Below are positions 44,955-55,739 of a stretch of DNA of 64,000 nt, in pieces; the stretch's first letter is position 1; the number at the start of each line of letters is the position of its first letter. Source of the DNA: Apricaphanius iberus. Lineage: Eukaryota; Chordata; Actinopteri; Cyprinodontiformes; Aphaniidae. The DNA is taken from assembly GCA_028564705.1 (NCBI GenBank), contig JAPXFQ010002687.1:62001-126000 (forward strand), in the 5' to 3' direction. Below the pieces are notes generated by a model that was not told the DNA's origin, did not search any database, and was given only the letters and a program-made list of their open reading frames with translations. The translations under genes were made by a program, and so were the position numbers.

Positions 44955-46875
44955 TTAATTCAGTTTATTTAGTGCCAATTCACAACAGATGTCATCTCAA
45001 GGCACTTTACAAGAGAAATAATTTAAGTACAATTATACAAATTTAACAGTCAGTTACAAGTTTTCTATTTGATGAATCCTAGCAGATTGCGTTGAGTCGT
45101 TGGCATGAGGTTGTGCTCTGAACATTCAGACTCCCACCACAGCAATCCCTCTATAATCCATAATACTGAGCAAGTATGTAGCAGCAGTGGAAAGGAAAAA
45201 CTCCCCTTTAACAGGAAAAAACCTCCAGCAGAACCAGGCTCAGTACAAGCAGTCATCCGCCACAACCGTCTTGGGGTTTGAGAAGACAGGGCACAGACAC
45301 TGAAAAACCAAAAAGAACTGCTGTTAGACTACTTTCTATATCAAAGAAAGTAAAAACTTTATAACAGGACATGGAGGATGTTCCATCACTGGGAGCATTA
45401 TCTGAATCTATGCTCCCCACTCAACAGGGCGTTGTGGCTGAGCTGGCTACCAGACCAGGTGTAGCTTCTATGGAGAGAAAAAAAATTAAAAACAACAGAA
45501 AAGCAAGCCATAATAACGTCATATCTCTTGCTGTCTAGCACTTTTGGATGACTGAAAGGCTTTTAATTGTATGCTCTGGACATCCTGATAGTAAATTATA
45601 GTAGTCCACCCTTGAATTGACAAATGCATGGACTATTTTCTCAACATCACTCCTGGACAGATGTTTCTAATTTTAGCAGTATTCCGGAGTAGAAATAAAT
45701 AAATTTTGGAAACCTGTTTAAAATAGGATTGTAATATTATGTTTTGGTCAAAAATAACAGTTTTTCTTTTCATTATTACCAGAAGCAGACATATCGCCAT
45801 CCAGACGAAGTGATTGACTTAGCAGTTACTATTGAAAAGCTTCTGGTCCAAAGACAACAATCTTGGTCTTTTCTGAATTCTAAAAGCAGGAAGTATAGCG
45901 TCATCCAGGTTTTTATGTCTTTGACAACGTTCATGTTTTTAAAAGAAGCTTAAGACTTTTTAACCAAGCTTTTAATTAGCTATTATTTATTAATATATGT
46001 TTAAATTAGATGTATTACCCAATCTACTTTTTAGTTTAGCTTTTAATTGTTTATTCATTAATCTGCTTAGTATTTTATCTTGATTATATCTTATTGTTTT
46101 ATACTCATTGTTTTACACTTTATATACTTTATAAACTTTATATTTTAACTTATTTAAATCTTTCATCCCAGTGTCTCCTCTATGGGAGCCCTCTGCATCG
46201 GGGGCGGTGGTCTGCTGTGGGTGCCTGTGTACCCCCCAGGTACTGCCTGGGTGGAGGTGGGGGTATGATCCCTCACTCCTCTGGGTGCCCTGGGTTGGTG
46301 CCTTGGCTGCTGCTGATGATCTGCAGCCAATGCAGATGGCTCCCATGACGGCGTTTCCTGGCACATTTGTACTCAGCCCACTGTTTTTTATTCATTTATT
46401 TATTTTTTAAGTGTGTGTGTGTTTATGGCTGATGGGTTGGGTTGGGACGGGGGTGTAGTTGTGATGATGATTTTATTTTTGGTTTTTGAATGGGGGGTTG
46501 GGGGTTTGTGGGGTCATTTTAAATCTGTAAAGCACGTTGAGAGACCATGTTTGAAAAAGCGCTTTATAAATAAAGTTTTGATTTGATTTTTTTGATTTTG
46601 ATTTGAGATATGGCTGTAAACTACCTAACTGATTTAATTAATAAGGATTTGTGGATAGATATACTTGTGTATCTTAGGAATAACTGGAAATGTATCCCAT
46701 GCTGTCTAATGATTTTACTAATTGTAAGCAAATATATAGTAAAAAGAATTAGTCCAACCACAGAACTCTATGATCTTCTACAAGAAACCCTCGAGTGTGA
46801 AGAAGAATTATCATTTACATGAACAACCTGGAATCTGTCGGACAGATTTATATAAACCATCCTAGTGCTGTTCCC
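44955..46875 (-). mobile_element. L2-type LINE 3' half, minus strand, interrupted
   Basis: The left end is the reverse complement of the L2 3' UTR (TCAGTTTATTTAGTGCCAAT at 44961, CTCAAGGCACTTTACAAG). Moving right, the minus strand reads RT C-terminal sequence (KQVSKI and LRNTAKIRNI near 45700, DDAILPA-type frames near 45900) and, beyond an insertion (45921-46606), the RT region that matches 38585-38850 of the other L2 in reverse (CTGTCCGACAGATTCCA on the minus strand, near 46840). Coding frames are heavily mutated. Confidence 0.8.
45921..46606 (+). mobile_element. LINE 3' fragment inserted in the minus-strand L2
   Basis: It ends AAAAAGCGCTTTATAAATAA, then AGTTTTGATTTGATTTTTTT, a LINE tail like that at 3430-3697, in plus orientation. 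L2 sequence continues on both sides (CATCCAGGTTTTTATGTCT left, GATATGGCTGTAAACTACC right). It has no coding part. The 46171-46410 ORF is a chance frame in the GC-rich middle. Confidence 0.65.
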
Positions 46876-46989
46876 TTCAAATCAAACTTTATTTATAGAG
46901 CACTTTTCATAGGACAATGCATTTCAAAGTACTTTACAGATTCAATTACTTTAAATACCCCCACCCCAGAATAAAAACATGATCAGAGT
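46876..46989 (-). repeat. LINE 3' tail, minus orientation
   Basis: AAATCAAACTTTATTTATAG then AGCACTTTTCATAG is the reverse complement of the same class of LINE tail as at 3690 and 46590. It abuts the L2 fragment, giving a third LINE insertion in this short interval. Confidence 0.6.
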
Positions 46990-47125
46990 TATGAAGAGGG
47001 GGGTCAAGATGGCGTTTTGTTAGGACATGCAGACAAGCTTGCATATTATAGCCCTCGATAAATGACTGATATAAACCTTAAAGCTTCGTAAAAAATTTGA
47101 TTCTTGATCATATAATACCTACAAA

Positions 47126-47870
47126 ATGATGAAGCCAAAGAAAATACAGCCTGCAAAGACTCTAGCGCAAACAAGTGATGCAGTGAAACACCGGAAAAGA
47201 CCATGAATGAAAAGAAGACTAAAGGTATGACTGAAAAGCCCAAAAATGAGATGCCATTAGATGCTATTTTAAAAGCCATTAACTCGCTTGGTAAACGTTT
47301 AGATGACCACATGGAGGATATGCACTCACAAATGCAATAGCATAGCACAATGCTAACATCTATTGCTTAAACAGTGCAACTAAACTCGGAAGATCTAAAA
47401 GAATGCAAAGCTAAAGTTAAAGGTCTGGAGAAGCAGGTAGAAATACTCAAAAAAGAAAATGAAGACAAAGAGTCGTCTGCTGGAATCAGAAAGGTACAAA
47501 AGAAGGTGGTCTCTTCATCTGATTGGGAAGAAATAAAAATCAAACGATAATGTAAGAGAAGATATTGTCAAAATCCTGGAGAGAATCATGCCTGAAATGC
47601 TGGAGAAAATGGATGGCGTGGTAGATGTGGTGCAAGATGGAAAACCCATGGAAGGAAAACATTGGCATATCATCATCCTCTATGCAAAACGACATCTTGA
47701 GGAGAACCAAAGCCTCGTTGATCTGCAAAGAGCATCTTCGCTGAGCATCTTCGCCGGGAGGACTGGCAGTCCAGGCAGGCGCTGTGGCCCAAAATTGACC
47801 AGGCTAGAAAAGAGGGGAAAACCGCGGGCTTCAAAGGTCCACACGGCTTCATCAATGGTAAACAGATAAC
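47126..47870 (+). pseudogene. L1-type ORF1, degenerate
   Basis: It starts MMKPKKIQPAKTLAQT and has a coiled-coil-like stretch (LEKQVEILKKENEDKE, about 47421). It ends with RNA-binding-domain blocks: ERIMPEMLEKMDGVVDVV and NWHIIILYAKRH-like (near 47660), and LWPKIDQARKEGK-like sequence across frames near 47785. At least four stops or shifts. The protein would coat the element RNA. Confidence 0.65.
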
Positions 47871-48484
47871 AGGATAACGAACTACAAAGGTGAAAAATAC
47901 ATTTTGTTTCAGAGCACTCAACATAAGGGCTTTCAAAAATGACAGCTCCAATCCCTTAGCAGTAGCTACATTTCTGGTGGTTTAATCCCATTTATTATTT
48001 TGTTCGATGGTTCAATTTAAGACAAATAGTTCTTTTAAAAAATAATATTTTTATAACCCACAGTTTTTTCCCCATTATTTATCACAGTGTTCCTACCTAA
48101 TTCCTGTCCTGGGCATTGCTCTCCCTCTGCCATAATGAGCTCAAGCCTTCTTGCCTGAGGAGTGAGCAGGCCCTTCTTTTCACCTGAAGGGGAAGGGTTT
48201 CACCCTGGTCAGCCAGGAGGAGGCAGTATACAGCCCAAGACTGGTGCATGTTTTTGTGGGAGTAGCTCACATTAGCTGCTCAAGGGAAGACAGGGGAGAA
48301 CATGCAAACTCCACACAGAAAGACCCTTTTGCCAACCCCAAATATTATAGACAAATATTTATTTTTCGTCTTTAAATGTAAGGGTACTCAAGGACTCAAT
48401 TAAACGTAAGGCTGTCTTTCTGTTCTGGAAGGGGCAAAAATCCAACTTATTTATTTTTTTCAAAAAAACTCATTTGGAAAAAAA

Positions 48485-48859
48485 ATGTATGAAAAGTTCT
48501 TGTCTCAACAGTGGGGATACAAAATCCATTTCACCCATGGATCCAATCGCTCGGCTGGGACAGCAATATGTTTCAACAAGCATGAAGGGGAAATACTAAC
48601 AGCCAAAACGGACTCTGATGGACACTTGGTTGCATGTATAATTAATGTAGACGGGGTACTTGTGATGTTAATTAAAATTTATGGATACAACAATGAACAG
48701 AAAAACAAATATACCCTCTTTCAAATCTCTAATATTATTGAAGAACTCAAAAATAAATATGCCACAGACCATATCATAATGGGTGGGGATTTTAATCTAA
48801 CTCAGGATGAATGGTTAGCTGGATGGCCAAGCAAATATAACTCTTATCATCAGCTATGA
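48485..48859 (+). pseudogene. L1-type ORF2 endonuclease, partial
   Basis: An open 124-codon frame: EKFLSQQWGYKIHFTHGSNR, then SAGTAICFNKHEGEIL, ACIINVDGVLVMLIKIYGYN and IIMGGDFNLTQDEW (the GGDFN block carries a catalytic Asp of the apurinic-like endonuclease). The N-terminal catalytic Asn/Glu part is shifted upstream, and reverse transcriptase is absent after 48859. The good conservation of this stretch suggests the element was active fairly recently. Confidence 0.75.
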
Positions 48860-49635
48860 CTGAATATTTTCATCACAAGGATATTACAGATCCAGGTGCT
48901 TTCTGCAAATGACACATTTGATAAGGTGGGGTGTGAGAATATTTAAGAACAAGTTTGCAGCCGGCTCGGAACCTTTGACTTGTGTTGTTTTCTTCTAAAA
49001 GGTGTTGAAGCGGACCTGCCCCAGGACTTGAGCGCTTAAGACAAAAGTCTGTCAACTCTGATATATATTCCTGTCTCTGTTCCAGTTTACTGATTAAAGT
49101 GACTAAATGAGGCAGCATGCATCTTTAAAATTTGTAATCATCAAGGTTACTACAAGACAAAATATATTTTTAAAATTAGTCATTATTTTGTTTTTCTTTA
49201 AGAATTTCTCAAAAGGAAATAAAATGAAAACTTTAAAAACTTTAAACTTTAAAATATTCTGTCCATAAAAAAACTGCAAGGAGGAAAACTGTACAGTGAA
49301 TCACTATAGATTTTCGTGAAGTAAAACAATAGCCTCTTTTCCAAGACACGCATGCTGGCATAAAATTCCAGGCACGGTGTGTCTTATGAATGTACCGCGG
49401 TGGAATGGCTTAATGAGAATTTTACAGCATTTGTGCCAGCAGGCTTGGTTAATAATATTTCAACAATCTTGCTGCAACACTGGTGTTATGAATGAAGCTG
49501 TCAACACCTTGTTGCAACAGAAGATGATTTCATGATGATATGTTGAATGTGCGCTGACCTCCGGAGGGTAACAGTATGTAAAATCCAAGTAAATCCGAGG
49601 AGTTCATTAAGCATTTGTAAACTGCATCAGCTGAG
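48860..49635. other. No gene seen
   Basis: Unassigned A/T-rich sequence, short accidental ORFs only. Confidence 0.45.
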
Positions 49636-49800
49636 ATGGCAAACTGGAGTGATGCAAAGGTCTAGGAGTTTCTGGCTTTTAAAGCTGAAGAGCAGATCCC
49701 CAGACAGTTAGTAGGGACTGTGAAGGACAGCCTCTTTTTGGAGCAGCTCTCCAAAAGACTTAAGCAGCGGGGCTTCAATTTGGATAAAAAAACAAGTCCA
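49636..49800 (+). pseudogene. Myb/SANT-like DNA-binding domain remnant
   Basis: The frame reads MANWSDAKV, one stop (TAG), then EFLAFKAEEQIPRQLVGTVK, DSLFLEQLSKRLKQRGFNLD. The pattern W-S-D, spaced Leu/Trp positions, G-T-x-K and LSKRL-x-x-RGF is that of the Myb/SANT-like first exons found in fish MSANTD-type proteins and in the second gene of PIF/Harbinger transposons. Downstream the frame is lost. It may be a Harbinger-derived relic or a retrocopy fragment. Confidence 0.5.
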
Positions 49801-50062
49801 TGTCCATCCATTTTCTCTATTTACCATGGACTCGTATTCCTGGAGTCGCTGTATTTGACTTTTTTTTTTAAAACTGAAGGCTGTACATAATTTTTATAGA
49901 TTAGTATTTACAGCTTTGACCACTCAGTGGAGACGTCAAGATAGTTTCAACTTTACACACAGAGTCCAGATAAATACATCAATTAAAGAAAATATTCGCA
50001 GACAATGTATTTAATGCATCTCACTGACTGGGAGCTGACTGCAGGTTGAAATGTTATTGAGG
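49801..50062. other. No gene seen
   Basis: Short unassigned stretch between the Myb-like remnant and the MITE. Confidence 0.4.
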
Positions 50063-50546
50063 CTTTGGAGCAGTATTGCCAATTTAGGGACTTTGTCCCC
50101 ATTTCTGACGACTTTTCAGACCCCCTTAACAGAATTTTCCCCAAAAGTCCCTAGCGACAAATCTAGCGACATTTCTGACCACCCTTAGCTACTTTCTGTG
50201 ACACATTGTCACTCATATTGCCTGCAGATTCCTAGATCAGATTTGCTCTGTTCTGAACTGTCTTTCAGCAGGGGAATGATCAGCGCTTGCAGTATAATCA
50301 CAAATCATAAACCTCTGTTCATTTCACCCAGCATCAGAGAGATGGAGCTGATTTCACCCAGTCACAAAATACGTTTTTTTATCTTCAACATGAATTGAAA
50401 AGTAAAAAAAGAAATGTGCATGAATATACCGTGTGACATGATGACGTAATTGATATACAAATTAGCATGTGACATCATCTGGCGACATCTAGTGACTTTA
50501 TGGGGCAACTTCAGCAACTTTCTGTCAGTGACAGTTGGCAATACTA

Positions 50547-52098
50547 TATTGCTCACAAAAATTAAAGGAGCACTTTAAAGAAACACAGATACATCAGATC
50601 TCAATATGAAGTTGGATATCTATACAAATAACGACAGGGCAATTTCTTAGGAACCAAAGGATGCCAAGTCTTTTAATGGAAATAAAAGTTTTCAGCTTAC
50701 AGAGGGCTCAACTGTGTAGACACCCTAAAATCAGAGTGAAATGAAGATGTGGCAGACTAGTTCATTTTTTCAAAAACTTAATTTCTGCATCTCAAAATGC
50801 TTTTCAGTACCTTGTGTGGCCCCCACGAGCTTGTATTCATGCTTGACAACGTCGGGGAATGCTCCCAATGAGACGACGGATGGTGTCTTGTGGCATTTTC
50901 TCCCAGATCTGTGTGAGGGCATCCCTGAGCTGTTGTACAGTCTGAGGAGCAACCAGGTGGCTCCTAATGGACCGAAAAATAATGTCCCACAAATGTTCTA
51001 TTGGGTTTAAGTCAGGGGATCGTGAAGGCCATTCAATTGTTTCAATTCCTTCATCCTCCAGGTACTGCCTGCATACTCTTGCCACATGAGGCTGAGCATT
51101 GTCGTACATTAAGACGAAACCAGGACCTACTGCACCAGCGTAGGGTCTGACAATGTGTTCAAGGATTTCATCTCCATACCTTATGGAAGTCAGAGCACCA
51201 TTTCCTAGGCAGTAGAGATCTGTGCATCCCTCCATGTATATGCCTCCCCAGACCATCACTGACCCACCACCAAACCTGTCATGTTGAACGACGTTGCAGG
51301 CAGCATAACGTTCTCCTTGTCTTCTCCAGACTCTTTCACCTCTTTCACAGGTGCTCAGGGTGAACCTGCTCTCGTCTGTAAAAAGTACAGGGTGCCAGTG
51401 GTGGACTTGCCAATTCTGGTGTTCTTGAGAGAATACCAGTCTAGCTCCACGGTGCTGCGCAGTGAGCACAGTGCCCACTACAGGACGTCGGGCCCTCAGG
51501 CCATCTTCTTGAAGTCTGTTCCTGATTGTTTGGGTAGAGACATTCACACCAGTGGCCCTCTGGAGGTCATTCTGTTGGGAATGAGCAGTGCTCAGCCTGT
51601 TCCACCTTGCACAAAGGAGCAGGTATCAGTCCTGATGGGTTGATGACCTTGTACGGCCCTGTCCAGCTCTCCGAGAATAACCACCAGTCTCCTGAAATCT
51701 CCATGTTTTGGAGATTGTGCTGGGAGACACATTAAACCTTCTTGCTGAAGCACGTGTGGATGTGCCATCCTGGAGAAGTTGGACAACCTGTGCAACTTCT
51801 GTAGGGTTAAGGAATCGCCTCATACTGCCAGTAGAGATAATTACTCAAGCCAAAACCAGCGCGAGTGGAAAATCAGCCAAAACAGATAAAGAGGGATAAA
51901 CTTGAAATGACCTCCACATGTAAAACCAGTCCTGTTTTGAGGGTTTTCTAATTGTTGCCACTGTAGTGCACCTTTTGTTAAGTACATGAACACGATGCAC
52001 TCAGCTGCTTAACCGACCAGAAAATTATCAGACAGGTTTAATTGATTTCATGCCAGGCCCAATAAAAAAAAGTTTTCCTTTAATTTTTGTGAGCAGTG
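50547..52098 (-). mobile_element. Tc1-type transposon, full length
   Basis: 1552 bp with inverted ends: left TATTGCTCACAAAAATTAAA and right (reverse complement) CACTGCTCACAAAAATTAAA, flanked by TA at 50545-50546 and 52099-52100 as expected for Tc1/mariner insertion. It encodes one transposase on the minus strand. Ends, target duplication and coding region are all preserved, so it is a young copy. Confidence 0.93.
50837..51823 (-). pseudogene. Tc1 transposase, one in-frame stop
   Basis: The 328-codon frame starts MRRFLNPTEVAQVVQLLQDG (paired-like helix-turn-helix). At codon 66 (51626-51628) CGA, as expected for Arg in this family, reads TGA, a CpG-type transition. The rest is open: NVSTQTIRNRLQEDGL, catalytic FTDESRF, MYDNAQPHVA and PSRSPDLNPIEHLWD, with 34 residues between the second Asp and the Glu (DD34E). 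It would excise and insert Tc1 copies by cut and paste. The single nonsense codon should truncate it before the catalytic domain; the 236-codon downstream frame alone lacks DNA binding. Confidence 0.93.
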
Positions 52099-52108
52099 TA
52101 CTTCCGAG

Positions 52109-53336
52109 CCCGACTGCAGCTGTTTAGACACTTCAAGACTAAAGCTTATATTGCAATGCTGGAACTAAAGTTAAATTAGTTTACTAATTGTGATTAGTTT
52201 AAACTAAGGGTGGGACTTTATCACATTAATTACAATTTATTAATTACATAAGAATTATTGTGTAAAAATGTATAGCATTTACTCGCAGTTTTTCTTCCAA
52301 TCAATGCAGAACATTTGTCTGTGCATGATTTCCTGGGACTCTGATTACTTGATATAATGTGTGGCTATCCACTATTCAACTGTTCTTGGTTTCCAAGAAG
52401 TTTTCCTTGTTCATCAGGGGACTATACTTAAACTGACTGGTGCAACGTATGCAGGACAACATCCCTTTTCTCATCTGACATCATTCAAAAGCGGCCACTT
52501 AATGCCTGGTTCTTATTAGTTCGTAGACTGAACAGACCACAGGTAGTCTACCTGTTATGTCACTATAAGTTCCCCTTGCGCCTCGCTGTACGAATCACAT
52601 AAGACAAACAGTCTAGTTGCAACAAACGAGCAGAGAGCATCATTAATATGTCTGGCATGTGTTTCTGTGTGTAACAAACAGCTATAAAGAAGCTGCAGAT
52701 TATATGAACACAGAAACTTTAACAATGCTGTGCAAGGTGAGAATTCATCTATAAATTGGCTGAGGAGGATGATTGTGAAAATGAAACAGTGAGTTTATAC
52801 AGTTTTTATTATCTTTTTGAGACTTCTGCTTTTTAGTTTTATTACAGTTAATAGATAATACTTCTCAGAATATTATTTCAGTTTTTTGTTACATCTGTGT
52901 AAAATTAAAAAAGTAAACTATCACTGGTACTGATAAAATGTCTAATTTACGAGAGTAACTATTTTTCTTTTATTATTTTGAAATTTTTTTTTACTCATGA
53001 AAGCCTTTTGGAAGTTTTCTATTTAACTATTTTTTCTAACCACAGAAAATTCATGCTTTAAAATGACAAAATCAAAAATCTAGGCCCAAGCCGCTGAAAG
53101 TGTTTAAGGACTGGGTAAAGTGTCCACTGAAAAAGCAAAGTGTCCATTAAACATCAAAATATGGTCACCCTAAAAAAATATTTTTTGCTATTATTTTTGA
53201 TGACAATATTCAGAAAGTATACTTAAAATATCACTTCGGTTTTAGGTCTGTTCAGTTTTGGCTAAGGACACATATTTTCTTTGTACTATTCTGAATTGAC
53301 ATGCATTTAATTGCATTTTTCAAACATTAGAATACC
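52109..53336. other. No gene seen
   Basis: AT-rich, no ORF above about 60 codons. Confidence 0.5.
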
Positions 53337-53340
53337 TTAA

Positions 53341-53845
53341 AGTGACAATGTGTAGTTTTTGCAGTACATCTTTGAAAATAGCCATTAAAATATTATGTAA
53401 TAATAATTACATAAAGCACATTAATTGCAAAATATTGGCGATATTGTAAAATATGACTTTAAAAATCAGTTTTAAAATACATAGGCGCGGGTCCTCTTTT
53501 CAGGGGAAAGCCATATTAGATGATGTCTTTACTTCTACAAGAGCCCGGACGGACAAAGCACACGGAACACGGTGGCTATTAAAACATTGATTTCCCCTCA
53601 AAATGCAAAAAAAGTTTTGCCATAAATACATTTTTACCTCTTCGCTAGTTCCAAGCGTTTAAAAAGAGACTGATGTGCTCGTCATGTTGCTGCAAATAGA
53701 TAATTCTCAGGGAATTGAGCGTTTGAAAACAGCACTAGTTGGACCTCCGTTGTTGAGTTTCTTACTCGAAGACACAGATACTGGATGCTTGTGATAATTT
53801 AGGTATGCACTGCTCCCTACTGGCCAAAAATTACACACTGTGCCT
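53341..53845. mobile_element. TTAA-flanked MITE, 505 bp
   Basis: Ends: AGTGACAATGTGTAGTTTTT on the left and, in reverse complement, AGGCACAGTGTGTAATTTTT on the right, 16 of 20 matching. TTAA lies at 53337-53340 and 53846-53849. A TTAA duplication with AG-starting termini fits Kolobok or a piggyBac relative; without transposase the choice is open. The interior includes CCATATTAGATGATGTC and GCACTGCTCCCTACTGGCC, familiar in fish repeats. The 65-codon minus ORF is accidental. Confidence 0.75.
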
Positions 53846-53849
53846 TTAA

Positions 53850-54405
53850 GATAAAAGTATTCTCGCCTGTGACATTTGATTGTCATCCTCCAAAATCTTT
53901 TCATATTTAAATAATTGTGTTTTCATGGCCAAAGTTTTTGTACTTTTAAAATTCGTTTAATCAAGATGAATTAAATACAAAGCCTCTAATAAGGTTAATT
54001 GTTTTGAGTCCCACCCCAAGTAATTGGCTCCATTAATTTATGTCTAAACCAATAAACAATGCAAGAAAAAATTAAAAATTCTTCGTAGGAAACAATGTTT
54101 CATGAAAAAAAAAATTGCTGGATTGGAAATCGATAATCTTTGGAAAATGTATTCTATTTCATAGATTCGTCATGGTTGTGATTACTTTAATTTCAGTATC
54201 TTGGTTTCAAACACGCCTCATAAGATTAGCTTTCTATGTTTAAACAATTCTAAAGCCGATCTCTATTTTGAATACCGTCAATAGCAATCTTTATTCTTTA
54301 TAAAATCCAGGCCCAAAGCAGGACACGTGGGTTAGCTCTAGCATGTAGCCTACAGGTAACCCATGTGGCATCTCTTAAAGCCACTCCGATTCATTTATCA
54401 AACAT
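53850..54405. other. No gene seen
   Basis: AT-rich, no motif. Confidence 0.5.
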
Positions 54406-54410
54406 TAAAC

Positions 54411-54770
54411 TGTCATAAGAGATCTTTTTAGATCTTGAGGTAAGTCGTTTCCAGGGGAGCCTTCCGAATGGAATGGAGACAATGGAGGAATCCTAGGAGA
54501 TTGAAGGAGGATGGATCTGATCCTGAGAGGGAAAACCAGGTAAGCAAAAATATCCACAAAACTACGAACCTTGAGATAAAAACTTCTCAGCGCTACATTG
54601 GCCGTTTTACCACGCTTGCAGCGAAGATAATCTTGCGTCAGCTTGCAGTTAGTTCCTCCTATAAGGCTGGAGCTGATGAGGTCCAACAAGCTGCACCTGC
54701 CGCCAATTAGCCACGCCCCTGCAGAGATGGTGAGGGAACACACACAGCAAGACAGAACAGGATCCTAACA
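54411..54770 (-). repeat. Solo LTR, 360 bp
   Basis: Starts TGTCATAAG and ends CCTAACA on the plus strand (TG...CA), with a perfect 5-bp duplication TAAAC at 54406-54410 and 54771-54775. On the minus strand it begins TGTTAGGATCCTG and contains the ATTGGCGGCAGGTGCAGCTT region common in fish gypsy-like LTRs, which sets the orientation (inferred). A solo LTR arises when the two LTRs of an element recombine. The 112-codon minus ORF inside is not a gene. Confidence 0.75.
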
Positions 54771-54949
54771 TAAACAAAGAAAACACAACTCCTGTCAGAA
54801 TGAGTAACTCAGACTGCAGGATTTGAAACAACTCTCAGTCGGAAAATCTTGGAAAATACTGGTTAAACATCTTTAACCTTCATACCCAAACAATAGAAAT
54901 GAATCTCACACAAGGTAATGAATTGCAGTGAAAATAAAATGACATATAT

Positions 54950-55735
54950 ATATTTTGTTTGTTTGTTTATTTAATAGGGACAGTTGTATCAGTAAATATG
55001 CCAGATTATAGCACCAGTGCTAATTTACATCTGCAGTTCCTAGGCAGGTGCTAAAAACAATAGAAAAAAATGCAGATTATTATATTAAAAACTAGAAAAA
55101 ATCAAAACAATCAAATATAGTAAGAAACAAAGAAAATAAAAACAAAAAGAAAACACCCAACACGTCTTACTTTGAGCACAATCTACTGATGGATACAGGT
55201 TTTGTTTTCTTTCAGCCACTGTTTAAGTTGGAATTTGAAGGAGCTGTATGATTGTAAGTCTCTTATGTTGAGTGGTAGACTGTTCCAACATATAGTGACA
55301 TTGAAAAATGTTGAAAATCAGTCAAGTATTCTTGAAATTAACAAAGTTACTAAAATTGAGAAGTTTATATTAAAACAAAGCAGTGTTGGAAACTAGATGA
55401 TTTCTTATCAAGGATTTTTAGGGCTTTTTAAAAAAGTGTTTCTATGAGTTTGAACACGGCTTGGGATGTTTGAATGACCATGAAGTTACACAGTACTCCA
55501 TGTGAGACCAAATCATAGAATGTAAAAAATAAATCTTGGAGTATGGAGGGACAAAAAAGGTGTGACTTGTTTAAAATTTTGCACACTAAAATAAAATTGA
55601 TTGTTTTTTTAGTTGTTTTATGTGGTTTTTAAAAGTTAATGTTGGGCCCAGTGTTAACCCAAGATGCTTGAATTCTTGGATGATGTCAAGTTCTAGCCAT
55701 TCAAGAATGATATCTTATTTATCCTAAACTAATGT
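54950..55735 (-). pseudogene. LINE reverse transcriptase C-terminus and 3' end
   Basis: On the minus strand: VSHGVLCNF/WSHMEYCVTSWSF (post-catalytic region, near 55490), FKLIETLF, stop, KALKILDKKSSSFQHCFVL, VGTVYHST-type and TIIQLLQIPT blocks (near 55250), then a 3' UTR ending ACTGTCCCTATTAAATAAAC (complement of about 54966-54985). Several stops. The YC...SW and ALKILDKK blocks are typical of a fish LINE family that I cannot assign to a clade with certainty. Confidence 0.65.
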
Positions 55736-55739
55736 TGCC

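Larger units (their letters stand above)
46990..48859 (+). mobile_element. L1-type LINE, 5' part, plus strand
   Basis: It starts with a leader containing GTCAAGATGGCG. ORF1 follows (about 47126-47870), then the inter-ORF region, then the ORF2 endonuclease (to 48859), where homology stops. It differs from the L1-type copy at 21710-26161 in orientation and in the part preserved. Retaining the 5' and losing the 3' part is unusual for LINEs and points to later deletion or rearrangement. Confidence 0.7.
50071..52100. mobile_element. hAT-like MITE split by a Tc1 element
   Basis: The left end, CAGTATTGCCAATTTAGGG (50071), and the right end, CAGTTGGCAATACTA, form an 11-bp inverted repeat. Internally it has TAGCGACATT/CTAGTGAC-type motifs. 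The Tc1 (50547-52098) entered at the last TA, so the MITE is 50071-50546. The likely 8-bp target copies are CTTTGGAG (50063-50070) and CTTCCGAG (52101-52108), six of eight matching, across the Tc1. An 8-bp duplication and C/TAG termini fit hAT. It has no coding capacity. Confidence 0.7.

Noticed and set aside
46113..46410. Four overlapping ORFs on both strands
   Set aside because: Chance frames in a GC-rich patch of a LINE 3' region.
50837..51547. The 236-codon frame as a complete Tc1 transposase
   Set aside because: It lacks the N-terminal helix-turn-helix, which lies in the same frame upstream of a single stop. The full gene runs 51823 to 50837.
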